From an uncultured Collinsella sp. (GTDB taxonomy: Bacteria > Actinomycetota > Coriobacteriia > Coriobacteriales > Coriobacteriaceae), in NCBI GenBank assembly GCA_900545555.1, contig UQZI01000033.1, positions 1-20,090 on the forward strand: a DNA stretch of 20,090 bases. Reading direction: 5' to 3'. A program made the position numbers and the translations under genes. The notes beneath the pieces were generated by a model. The model searched no databases, was not told the origin of the DNA, and worked only from the letters and a program-made list of their open reading frames with translations. Below, piece after piece: positions 6,536 to 13,861 of the stretch (the stretch's first letter is position 1; each line of letters opens with the position of its first letter).

Positions 6536-8863
6536 TTAGCGGCGCTTGCGGGTGGCCGTTGCCTTGCGGACGGAAGTCTTCTTGGTCGGAGCCTTTTTCT
6601 CGGTCGGAGCGGCAGGGGAGACCGGGGTCTCCTTGGCAGGCTCGGGCTTAGCCTCTGCCTTCGGGGCAGCCTTGGTCTTAGCTTTGACCTCGGCGGCCTT
6701 CGGTGCCGGCTCGGGCTTGGTCTCCTCTTTGACGGCGGCGGGCATAGCCTCTGCCTTAGGAGCGGCAGCCTTTGCCGTGGTCTTCTTGGCCGTCGTCGTG
6801 CGCTTGCGCGTGGTGGTCTTGGCGGTCGGCTTGGCCTCGACAGCTGCTTCGGCCTTGGGCTCGGCAGGCGTCTCCTCGACCTTGACGGCGGGCTTTGCGG
6901 CAGCCTTCGGAGCGACCTTGGTCGCAGTAGCCTTGGCGGCCGTCGACTTCGTTGCCGTGGTCTTCTTGGCAGCTGTTGCCTTCTTGACAGTCGTGGTCGT
7001 CTTTTTGGCAGCGGTCTTTGCCGGAGCCTTGGCGGCCGGTTTGGCCTCAGCGACCTCGGCCTTTACCTCGGGAGCAGCCTCGGCCTCGGCGGCCTTCTTG
7101 GCAGCGGCGGTCGTGCGCTTGCGCGTGGTCGTTGTCTTGGCAGCCGTTGTTTTTGTCGCGGCAGCTTTGGTCGTCGTAGCCTTCTTAGTGGTCGTCTTGC
7201 GGGTCGTGGTCTTCTTAGCTGCGGGCTTTGCAGCGGGCTTGACCTCGTCCTCTGCCTCAAGAGCAACCTCAGCCTTCACCTTAGGCTCGGCCTTTGCGGG
7301 CTCAGCCTCAACCGGCTTCTCTTTGGCCTTGGGCTCTTCAGCGGCCACCGGCTCAGCAACAGCTTCAGTCTCGTCGACAACAGCCGCTGGCCTCTCAATC
7401 TCCGGATGCATAAAGAAGTACAGATCAAGATATTTATCGGCCGAGCGCGTCCAGCTAAAGTCCTGGCTCATGGCCTGCGTGACCAGCTGGTTCCAGGCGT
7501 CGTGGTTATCCCAGAACAGACGCGCCGCGCGGAACACCGCGTCGCCCATCTCGTCGCCGTTAAAGTTGCTAAACGAGAAGCCCGTACCCTCGCCGGTAAA
7601 CTCGTTGTACGGGATCACCGTGTCCTTCAGGCCACCGGTCTCGCGCACGATGGGCAGGGTGCCGTAGCGCATGGCGATGATCTGCGACAGGCCGCAGGGC
7701 TCAAACTTCGAAGGCATCAGGAACATGTCGGCGGCAGCATATATGCGCTGTGACAGCGCCGGATCGAACTCAATGCGTGCGGCCATGGTGCCGGGGTACT
7801 TGCCCTGGAAGTAGCGTAGACCGTCCTCGTAGTCGCGGTCGCCGGTGCCCAGCACCGCCACCTGCACGCCGCCGGCCAAAATGCGGTCGAGCGCGTACAT
7901 GACCAGGTCCATGCCCTTCTGGCGCGTCAGGCGCGTGACCATCACCATGAGCGGACGATCGTCGCGAACCTCGAGCCCCAGCTCTTCCTGCAGCTTGGCC
8001 TTGCACACGGCCTTACCAGAACGGTCCTCCACGGTGTAGTTGGCGGCAATGCGCTTGTCGGTCGCTGGGTCAAAGCCCGCCACATCAATGCCGTTGAGGA
8101 TACCCTGCAGCGCATAGGAGCGTTCGCGCAGCACACCGTCCAGGCCCTCGCCAAATTCGGGCGTCTGGATCTCGTTGGCATAGGTGGGGCTCACTGTGGT
8201 GATGGCATCGGCATAGCGCAGCGCGCCCAGCATGTAGTTGATGCTGCAGGCGTCGCAACGCAGCTGCGAGGCGGCCGCCGGAATATGCGCCACACCTAGG
8301 ATGTCCTCCATCACGGTGTCGCTAAACTGGCCCTGGAACGCCACGTTGTGGATCGAGAACACGGTCTTGACGCGGTCGTACAGCGGCAGGCCCTGGTAGA
8401 ACTCGCGCAAGAACACGGGCGCCAGTGCCGTCTGCCAGTCGTTGCAGTGCAGGATGTCGCACTCAAAGCCGGCCGGCAGGTGCTGCAGGCTCTCGGTGAT
8501 GGCCTTGGAGAAGAACGCAAAGCGCTCGCCGTCGTCAAAGAAGCCGTACGGATAGTCGCGCGCAAAGTAGCGCTCGTTGTCGATGAACATATAGGTGACG
8601 CCGTCGTGCTCGAGCTTCTCGAGCCCACAGTACTCATTGCGCCAGCCCAGGCTCACGTAAAAGTCGGAGAAGTGCTCCATCTGCGCCTTGTACTCGTCCT
8701 TGATGGTGGCGTACTTGGGCACCATCACGATAACTTCGGCGCCGGCGCGCACGAGCGCTGCAGGCAGCGAGCCCGCCACGTCGCCCAGGCCACCGGTCTT
8801 TACAAACGGTGCGCACTCGGCCGAGGCAAACACAATCTGCATCTTTTTGCTGGAATCTGCCAT
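6536..8863 (-). CDS. glgA: glycogen synthase (ADP-glucose type) with long histone-H1-like C-terminal tail
   Basis: GT5 glycogen synthase that adds glucose from ADP-glucose to growing alpha-1,4-glucan. The catalytic part, residues 1-~488, is a normal full-length GlgA: KTGGL at 22-26 for ADP-glucose binding, HCNDWQT near 139-145, TRLTRQKG at 310-317, and the C-terminal SKFEPCGLSQ at 385-394. Residues ~489-775 are an extra low-complexity tail built almost wholly of Lys, Ala, Thr, Pro, Glu, Arg and Val. Basic blocks such as AAKKTTTRKTTTKK alternate with more acidic Glu/Ala/Pro blocks, and the end is KATATRKRR. This resembles histone-H1-like or AlgP-like bacterial proteins and is not part of standard GlgA, which is about 480 residues. 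I chose the ATG at 8863 because GGGAG lies 5 nt upstream; an ATG at 8875 has no such site. It follows glgD after a hairpin. Confidence 0.95.
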   Translation of the reverse strand: MADSSKKMQIVFASAECAPFVKTGGLGDVAGSLPAALVRAGAEVIVMVPKYATIKDEYKAQMEHFSDFYVSLGWRNEYCGLEKLEHDGVTYMFIDNERYFARDYPYGFFDDGERFAFFSKAITESLQHLPAGFECDILHCNDWQTALAPVFLREFYQGLPLYDRVKTVFSIHNVAFQGQFSDTVMEDILGVAHIPAAASQLRCDACSINYMLGALRYADAITTVSPTYANEIQTPEFGEGLDGVLRERSYALQGILNGIDVAGFDPATDKRIAANYTVEDRSGKAVCKAKLQEELGLEVRDDRPLMVMVTRLTRQKGMDLVMYALDRILAGGVQVAVLGTGDRDYEDGLRYFQGKYPGTMAARIEFDPALSQRIYAAADMFLMPSKFEPCGLSQIIAMRYGTLPIVRETGGLKDTVIPYNEFTGEGTGFSFSNFNGDEMGDAVFRAARLFWDNHDAWNQLVTQAMSQDFSWTRSADKYLDLYFFMHPEIERPAAVVDETEAVAEPVAAEEPKAKEKPVEAEPAKAEPKVKAEVALEAEDEVKPAAKPAAKKTTTRKTTTKKATTTKAAATKTTAAKTTTTRKRTTAAAKKAAEAEAAPEVKAEVAEAKPAAKAPAKTAAKKTTTTVKKATAAKKTTATKSTAAKATATKVAPKAAAKPAVKVEETPAEPKAEAAVEAKPTAKTTTRKRTTTAKKTTAKAAAPKAEAMPAAVKEETKPEPAPKAAEVKAKTKAAPKAEAKPEPAKETPVSPAAPTEKKAPTKKTSVRKATATRKRR

Positions 8864-8887
8864 ATTGTCTCCCATGTTGCAATTCGA

Positions 8888-8921
8888 GAATAGCCGCCTG
8901 GCGCGAACCGGGCGGCTATTC
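8888..8921 (-). terminator. hairpin between glgD and glgA (partial terminator or mRNA processing element)
   Basis: GAATAGCCGCC (8888-8898) pairs perfectly with GGCGGCTATTC (8911-8921), an 11-bp stem with a 12-nt loop in the 90-nt glgD-glgA gap. On the minus strand the sequence after it is TCGAATTGC, without a clear T-tract. It may attenuate or stabilise message ends rather than fully terminate. Confidence 0.5.
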
Positions 8922-8953
8922 TACATGTTACGAGCGATGTTGCGGTGCCAACG

Positions 8954-10081
8954 TTAACGTACGATGGTAGTGTCAGAAGTTAACGGAGCCTTGCCCAGCA
9001 CCAGAATATTCTCGGGCGTGCCGCGAAGCTCGGTGTTGGTGGGAACCACGTTGTTCTTGTCCAGGATGGCGTTCTCGACGCGGGCGCCGCTCTTGATGAT
9101 GCAGCTCTGGTTGATAATCGAGTTGGTCACCGAAGCGCCTTCCTCGACCACGACGCCGCGCGACAGAATCGAATTGCGCACGGTGCCCTTGATGATGCAG
9201 CCGGCCGAGATGATCGAGTTGCACGCATGGCTGCCGGTCGCATAGCGCGAAGGCGGCACGTCGTGAGCCTTGGTCAGGATCGGGCGCTCGGGATCGAAGA
9301 GCTGGTCGGCCACGGTCTGGTCGAGCAGGTCCATGCTGCGGCGATACAGCGACTTCTCACTAAATACGCCCACGACCTCGCCCTTGTACTCGTAGCTGCA
9401 CACATCGATGTTGCCAAAGTCGCCCTGGAGTGCCTCGAGCAGGTCCAGATAGTCGGCGGCCTGGTAGTGGTCGATGATCTCGAGCAGCGTCTCGCGGTTG
9501 ACGATGCAGCAGTCCATAGACGCGTTGTCGCCGTACGCGACGCCTGCGCTCACGCCCGTCAGGCGGCCGTTCTCGTTAATCTCGAGTTTGGTCTCGTCAT
9601 CGACGTTGCGCGTGGCCTTGCAGTACACAACGGTCATCTGGGCACCGGAGTTCTCGTGCGCGTCGATGATGGTGTTGAGGTCCATGTTAAAGATGATGTT
9701 GGTGCCCATCATCACAACATAGGGCTTCTCCGAGCGCTGGAACAGCGTCTTGTTGGAGATGATGTCGCGCAGCAGGAAGCGCATGCCGCCCTTGGTGGTG
9801 CCATACGCGTTGCCGGGCACCATGAACAGGCCGCCCTTCTTACGGTCCAGGCCCCAGTCCTTGCCCGAGCCAACGTGGTCGATCAGCGAGCGGTAGTTGC
9901 CCGGCATGACGACGCCGACGGTCTTAATGCCGGCATTCATCATGTTGGACAGCGGAAAGTCGATCAGGCGGTAGCGGCCCAAAAACGGAACGGACGCGAT
10001 GGGGCGGTCCTTGAGCAGCACGCTGCCGTAGGTCGAAGAGTAATTAGCGGTGATATAACCGATGGCCTTGCGATTGATCAT
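8954..10081 (-). CDS. glgD: glucose-1-phosphate adenylyltransferase subunit GlgD
   Basis: GlgD-type partner of GlgC, 375 residues, of the kind found mainly in Firmicutes, where a GlgC/GlgD complex makes ADP-glucose from glucose-1-phosphate and ATP. The N-terminal nucleotidyltransferase fold is present (SVPFLGRYRLIDFPLSN near 30-46, then HVGSGKDWGLDRK). The catalytic signatures are lost: there is no LAGGxGxRL loop (it reads YITANYSSTYG), and the usual SGDHLY position reads MGTNIIF. It is therefore probably a regulatory or non-catalytic subunit. The C-terminal third is a left-handed beta-helix of hexapeptide repeats. The start at 10081 has GGGGGA 8 nt upstream and lies only 4 nt after the glgC stop, which suggests tight coupling; an upstream in-frame start at 10120 would overlap glgC. 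Confidence 0.93.
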   Translation of the reverse strand: MINRKAIGYITANYSSTYGSVLLKDRPIASVPFLGRYRLIDFPLSNMMNAGIKTVGVVMPGNYRSLIDHVGSGKDWGLDRKKGGLFMVPGNAYGTTKGGMRFLLRDIISNKTLFQRSEKPYVVMMGTNIIFNMDLNTIIDAHENSGAQMTVVYCKATRNVDDETKLEINENGRLTGVSAGVAYGDNASMDCCIVNRETLLEIIDHYQAADYLDLLEALQGDFGNIDVCSYEYKGEVVGVFSEKSLYRRSMDLLDQTVADQLFDPERPILTKAHDVPPSRYATGSHACNSIISAGCIIKGTVRNSILSRGVVVEEGASVTNSIINQSCIIKSGARVENAILDKNNVVPTNTELRGTPENILVLGKAPLTSDTTIVR

Positions 10082-10085
10082 CGGA

Positions 10086-11234
10086 TCATTCCCCCTTCCC
10101 GATAACGACGTCATTTCCAACGACGGCCGTATCCTTGGTGGTATCGACAGAGCCGAGCTTCACGCCCTCTTCGACCGTGGAGTTCTCGCCCAAAATAGCG
10201 CGGCAGATGTGCGCGCCGCTCTTAACGTGCGCACCCGGCAGCAGCACGGAGTCCTCGACCACGGCGCGCTCCTCGATGATGACATCGGTCGAAAGGATCG
10301 AGTGGCGAGCGGTGCCGTAGATCTTGCAGCCGTTGGAGACCAGGCAGTCGTCCAGGCGGCCGTCCGGGCCAATGTAGTGCGGTGGACGCGTGGTGATGTT
10401 GGACATGATGGGGAAGTTCTTGTCAAACAGATCGAACTCGGGGTTGTTGCCCAACAGGTCCATCGAGGTCTCGTGGAAGCTGGCGATGGTGCCGACGTCC
10501 TTCCAAAAGCCGTGGAACTCGTAGCTATACAGGCGCTTGTTCTCGCCGAGCAGCTTGGGGATAATGTCCTTGCCAAAGTCGTGGCTCGAGCGCTGGTCCA
10601 GAGCGTCCTCCTCGAGCGCCTCGATCAGCACGTCGGCCGAGAAGATGTAGATGCCCATGGACGCGAGGTTCGAATCGGGCTTCTCGGGCTTCTCGGTGAA
10701 CTTGGTGATGCGGCCGTCCTCGGGGTCGGTGGTCAGGATGCCAAAGCGGCTGGCCTCCTCCCACGGCACGGGCATAACGCTCACCGTGAGATCGGCGTTG
10801 TTCTCAATGTGCGTCTTGAGCATCTTGCGGTAGTCCATGCGATACAGGTGATCGCCCGAAAGAATCAGGACGTACTTGGGGTCGTTGGCCTTGATGTAGT
10901 CCAGGTTCTGCGTAATGGCGTCGGCCGTGCCCGCATACCAGGCGCCGCCGGTCTGCGTCTCGTACGGCGGCAGGATCGACACGCCGCCGTCGCGGCTGTC
11001 AAGATCCCACGCCTCGCCAGAGCCCACGTAGGCATGCAGCAGGTAGGGGCGATACTGCGTCAGAACGCCCACCGTGTCGATGCCCGAGTTGGAGCAGTTG
11101 GAGAGCGAAAAGTCGATAATGCGGAACTTGCCACCAAAGCTAACCGCCGGCTTAGCGATCTTTTGGGTGAGTGCCCCCAATCGGCTGCCCTGTCCTCCTG
11201 CGAGGAGCATCGCGATGCATTCTTTCTTACTCAT
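10086..11234 (-). CDS. glgC: glucose-1-phosphate adenylyltransferase (ADP-glucose pyrophosphorylase), catalytic subunit
   Basis: Catalyses the committed step of bacterial glycogen synthesis, ATP + glucose-1-phosphate to ADP-glucose + PPi. The 382-residue protein has the usual length. Visible motifs are the nucleotide loop MLLAGGQGSRLG (9-20), KPAVSFGGKFRIIDF (28-42), WYAGTADAI (99-107), catalytic-region SGDHLYRMDY (126-135, Asp128), and the glucose-1-phosphate-binding FTEKPEKP (179-186). The C-terminal part is a left-handed beta-helix with hexapeptide repeats, where allosteric effectors and subunit contacts lie in this family. The start codon has a strong AGAAGGAGAAATCG leader. It sits between glgP and glgD, all on the minus strand. 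Confidence 0.96.
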   Translation of the reverse strand: MSKKECIAMLLAGGQGSRLGALTQKIAKPAVSFGGKFRIIDFSLSNCSNSGIDTVGVLTQYRPYLLHAYVGSGEAWDLDSRDGGVSILPPYETQTGGAWYAGTADAITQNLDYIKANDPKYVLILSGDHLYRMDYRKMLKTHIENNADLTVSVMPVPWEEASRFGILTTDPEDGRITKFTEKPEKPDSNLASMGIYIFSADVLIEALEEDALDQRSSHDFGKDIIPKLLGENKRLYSYEFHGFWKDVGTIASFHETSMDLLGNNPEFDLFDKNFPIMSNITTRPPHYIGPDGRLDDCLVSNGCKIYGTARHSILSTDVIIEERAVVEDSVLLPGAHVKSGAHICRAILGENSTVEEGVKLGSVDTTKDTAVVGNDVVIGKGE

Positions 11235-11340
11235 CGATTTCTCCTTCTGTCATCGATGTTCCTAAACCCATTAGCGGCGGGCGCAGCGCACAGTCGCGCC
11301 CGTCGAGTAATGCCGTGCTGGCAAAGGGAGCTCGCGGCCT

Positions 11341-13767
11341 TTAAGCGTGCCAGATCTCGTCGCGGTACTCGCGAATGGTGCGGTCGCTCGAGAACCAGCC
11401 GGAGGAGGCGGTGTTGAGCAGGGCCTTGCGGTTCCAAGTCTCCTGGTCGCCGTAGCTGCCCGTGAGCTTTTCCCATGCATCCACGTAGCTGCGGAAGTCG
11501 GCCATGACCAGGTCGGGGTCGTTGTTGTTCATGAGCTCGTTGTAGATGCTCTCGAAGTTGCCCGAAAGACCCGCAAAGGTGTTGTCCTTGAGCTCGTCCA
11601 TCACGCGGCCCAGACGCTCGCGGTCGCCGTTGAGGGTATCCCACGCAAAGTAGCTGTTGGATGCCCAGAGCTGCTCGACCTCGGGGGCGGTTAGGCCAAA
11701 GATGGCCTCGTTCTCGCGGCCGGCCAGGTCGGCGATCTCGATGTTGGCGCCGTCGAGGGTGCCCAGCGTAATGGCACCGTTCATCATGAGCTTCATGTTG
11801 GACGTGCCCGAGGCCTCCTTACCGGCCGTGGAGATCTGCTCCGAGATCTCGGCGGCAGGGTAGATGAGCTGGGCGTTGCTCACGCGGAAGTTGGGGATAA
11901 AGCAGACCTTCATGACCTCGTTCACACGGGCGTCGTTGTTGATGACGTCGGCCACGGAGTTAATGAGGCGGATAGTCTCCTTGGCGAAGGTGTAGCTCGA
12001 GGCAGCCTTGCCGCTAAAGATGAAGGTCGTCGGCGTCACGTGGAAGTTGGGATCGGCGATGCGGCGGTTGTAGATGTCCATCACCTTCATGATGTTCATG
12101 AGCTGGCGCTTGTAGGCATGGAAGCGCTTAACCTGAACATCAAAGACGGTGTTGGGGTCAATAATCAGACCGGTCTCGGCCTTAACGTAGGCGGCCAGAC
12201 GCTCCTTGTTGGCGCGCTTGGAGGCGCCCACGGCCTTCAGGAACTCGGTGTCGTTCTGGAACTCCTTGAGCTTCTCCAGCTCAAAGGCGTCCTTGAGCCA
12301 GCCATCGCCAATGGCCTCGGTTACGAGTTTGGCATAGGTGGGGTTGGCCTCGGCAAAGAAGCGACGGTGCGAGATACCGTTGGTCTTGTTGTTGAACTTC
12401 TCGGGCGTCAGGGCATAGAAGTCCTTGAGCACGATGTTCTTGATGATGTCGGAGTGGATCTTGGCGACGCCGTTGACGCTGTGGCTGCAGATCACGGACA
12501 GGTTGGCCATGCGGATCTCGCCGTCCCACAGAATGGCGGTCTGGCGCAGACGCTCCTGCCAGCCCTCCTGCGTGGTGTCGAACGACTCGTGCCAACGACG
12601 GCTGATCTCGTCGATGATCTGGTACACGCGGGGGAGGAGCTTGGAGAACGTGCCGATGGGCCACTTCTCCAGAGCCTCGGGCAGAATGGTGTGGTTGGTG
12701 TAGCTCACGACCTGCGTCACGATGTTCCACGCGTCATCCCACTCGAGCTTCTTCTCGTCGATGAGGATACGCATGAGCTCGGGGCCGCACATGGCGGGGT
12801 GCGTGTCGTTGGTGTGGATGGCCACAAACTGCGGCAGCAGCTCCCAGTTCTCTCCGTGCTCCTTCTCAAAGGTGTCGAGCAGGCTGTAGATGCCGGCCGA
12901 AACAAAGAGGTACTCCTGCTTCAAGCGCAGCAGACGGCCGTGCTCGCCGGCGTCGTTGGGGTAGAGAATGGCGCTGATGGCCTCGGCCTCGGCGCGCTCG
13001 GCATCGGCCAGGGCGTAGTCGCCGCGGTTGAAGGCCTCAAGGTCAAAGTGCTCCTCGACCGGCTCGGCGGCCCAGACGCGCAGCTTGTTGACGGTCTCGC
13101 CGGCATAGCCCACCACAGGGATGTCGTAGGGCACGGCCAGGATGTCCTGCGTGTCCACCGTGCGGTAGAACGTGCGGCCGTCCTCCTCAAAGCCTTCAAC
13201 ATGGCCACCAAACTTGATGGTCACGGCCTTGTCCTGACGACGAACCTCCCAGGGATAGCCGTGGGTGAGCCACTCGTCGGTAGCCTCGACCTGGCTGCCG
13301 TTGACGATCTCCTGCTTAAACAGGCCGTAGCGGTAGCGCATGCCGTTGCCGTAGCCGGCGATGCCCTCGGCTGCCATGGAATCCAGGAAGCATGCGGCCA
13401 GACGGCCCAGGCCACCGTTGCCCAGCGCCGGATCGGGCTCCTGGTTCTCGATGACGGACAGGTCGAAGCCCATGTCGTCGAGCGCCTCGGCGACCATGTC
13501 GCGCACGCCAAAGTTGAGCAGGTAGTTGTCGAGCAGGCGGCCGATCAAAAACTCGATCGAGAAGTAGTACACGCGCTTTTTGCCCTCGGCGGTGGCGCGG
13601 GCGTCACTCTTGGTGGCGACGGTGCGCGCCTTCTCGGCCACGAGCTTGGCCAGGGCGTTAAAGCGATCGAGGTCGCTGGCGGCCTCGACGCTCTTGCCGC
13701 TGATGCTCATGACGGCATCGCGATAGAGCTCGGTAAACTCCTGCTTGTTGTCGAAGATCTTATTCAT
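11341..13767 (-). CDS. glgP: glycogen/starch/maltodextrin phosphorylase
   Basis: PLP-dependent GT35 phosphorylase releasing glucose-1-phosphate from non-reducing ends of glycogen or maltodextrin. At 808 residues it has the family's normal length. Motifs include YYFSIEFLIGR (67-77), NGGLGRLAACFLDS (117-130), THPA (322-325), FNNKTNGISHRRF (458-470), VQVKRFHAYKRQ (545-556), and the PLP site EASGTSNMK with Lys659, followed by NGAITLGTLDGAN. The ATG is preceded by GGAAAGGAACGT. It lies 94 nt downstream of glgB and 106 nt upstream of glgC. No strong terminator is visible in either gap, so it is probably in one operon with both. It would feed glucose-1-phosphate back to GlgC or into glycolysis. Confidence 0.96.
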   Translation of the reverse strand: MNKIFDNKQEFTELYRDAVMSISGKSVEAASDLDRFNALAKLVAEKARTVATKSDARATAEGKKRVYYFSIEFLIGRLLDNYLLNFGVRDMVAEALDDMGFDLSVIENQEPDPALGNGGLGRLAACFLDSMAAEGIAGYGNGMRYRYGLFKQEIVNGSQVEATDEWLTHGYPWEVRRQDKAVTIKFGGHVEGFEEDGRTFYRTVDTQDILAVPYDIPVVGYAGETVNKLRVWAAEPVEEHFDLEAFNRGDYALADAERAEAEAISAILYPNDAGEHGRLLRLKQEYLFVSAGIYSLLDTFEKEHGENWELLPQFVAIHTNDTHPAMCGPELMRILIDEKKLEWDDAWNIVTQVVSYTNHTILPEALEKWPIGTFSKLLPRVYQIIDEISRRWHESFDTTQEGWQERLRQTAILWDGEIRMANLSVICSHSVNGVAKIHSDIIKNIVLKDFYALTPEKFNNKTNGISHRRFFAEANPTYAKLVTEAIGDGWLKDAFELEKLKEFQNDTEFLKAVGASKRANKERLAAYVKAETGLIIDPNTVFDVQVKRFHAYKRQLMNIMKVMDIYNRRIADPNFHVTPTTFIFSGKAASSYTFAKETIRLINSVADVINNDARVNEVMKVCFIPNFRVSNAQLIYPAAEISEQISTAGKEASGTSNMKLMMNGAITLGTLDGANIEIADLAGRENEAIFGLTAPEVEQLWASNSYFAWDTLNGDRERLGRVMDELKDNTFAGLSGNFESIYNELMNNNDPDLVMADFRSYVDAWEKLTGSYGDQETWNRKALLNTASSGWFSSDRTIREYRDEIWHA

Positions 13768-13861
13768 ACGTTCCTTTCCCCCGGGGATGTTTCTCCCGGA
13801 ACGGTTATGACTTGTATCCTACGCCCCTGTGGGGTGGGTAACTGCAGTGGTAACGACTTTG

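Noticed and set aside
6539..7399. CRISPR array or tandem DNA repeat in the glgA 3' region
   Set aside because: The repetition is at the level of Lys/Ala/Thr codons in an open frame, without fixed repeat and spacer lengths.
6546..7667. 373-codon plus-strand frame rich in Ala/Val, hydrophobic-looking, opposite the GlgA tail
   Set aside because: It is the reverse of the Lys/Ala/Thr-coding repeats, which automatically gives Val/Ala/Leu/Phe runs; it is not evidence of a membrane protein.
11278..11302. CGGGCGC/GCGCCCG inverted repeat between glgP and glgC as a terminator
   Set aside because: Only 7 bp with an 11-nt loop and no T-tract; too weak to call as a terminator.
10062..11417. 451-codon open frame on the plus strand opposite glgC
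   Set aside because: Antisense shadow spanning glgC and parts of its neighbours, with no recognisable family features.
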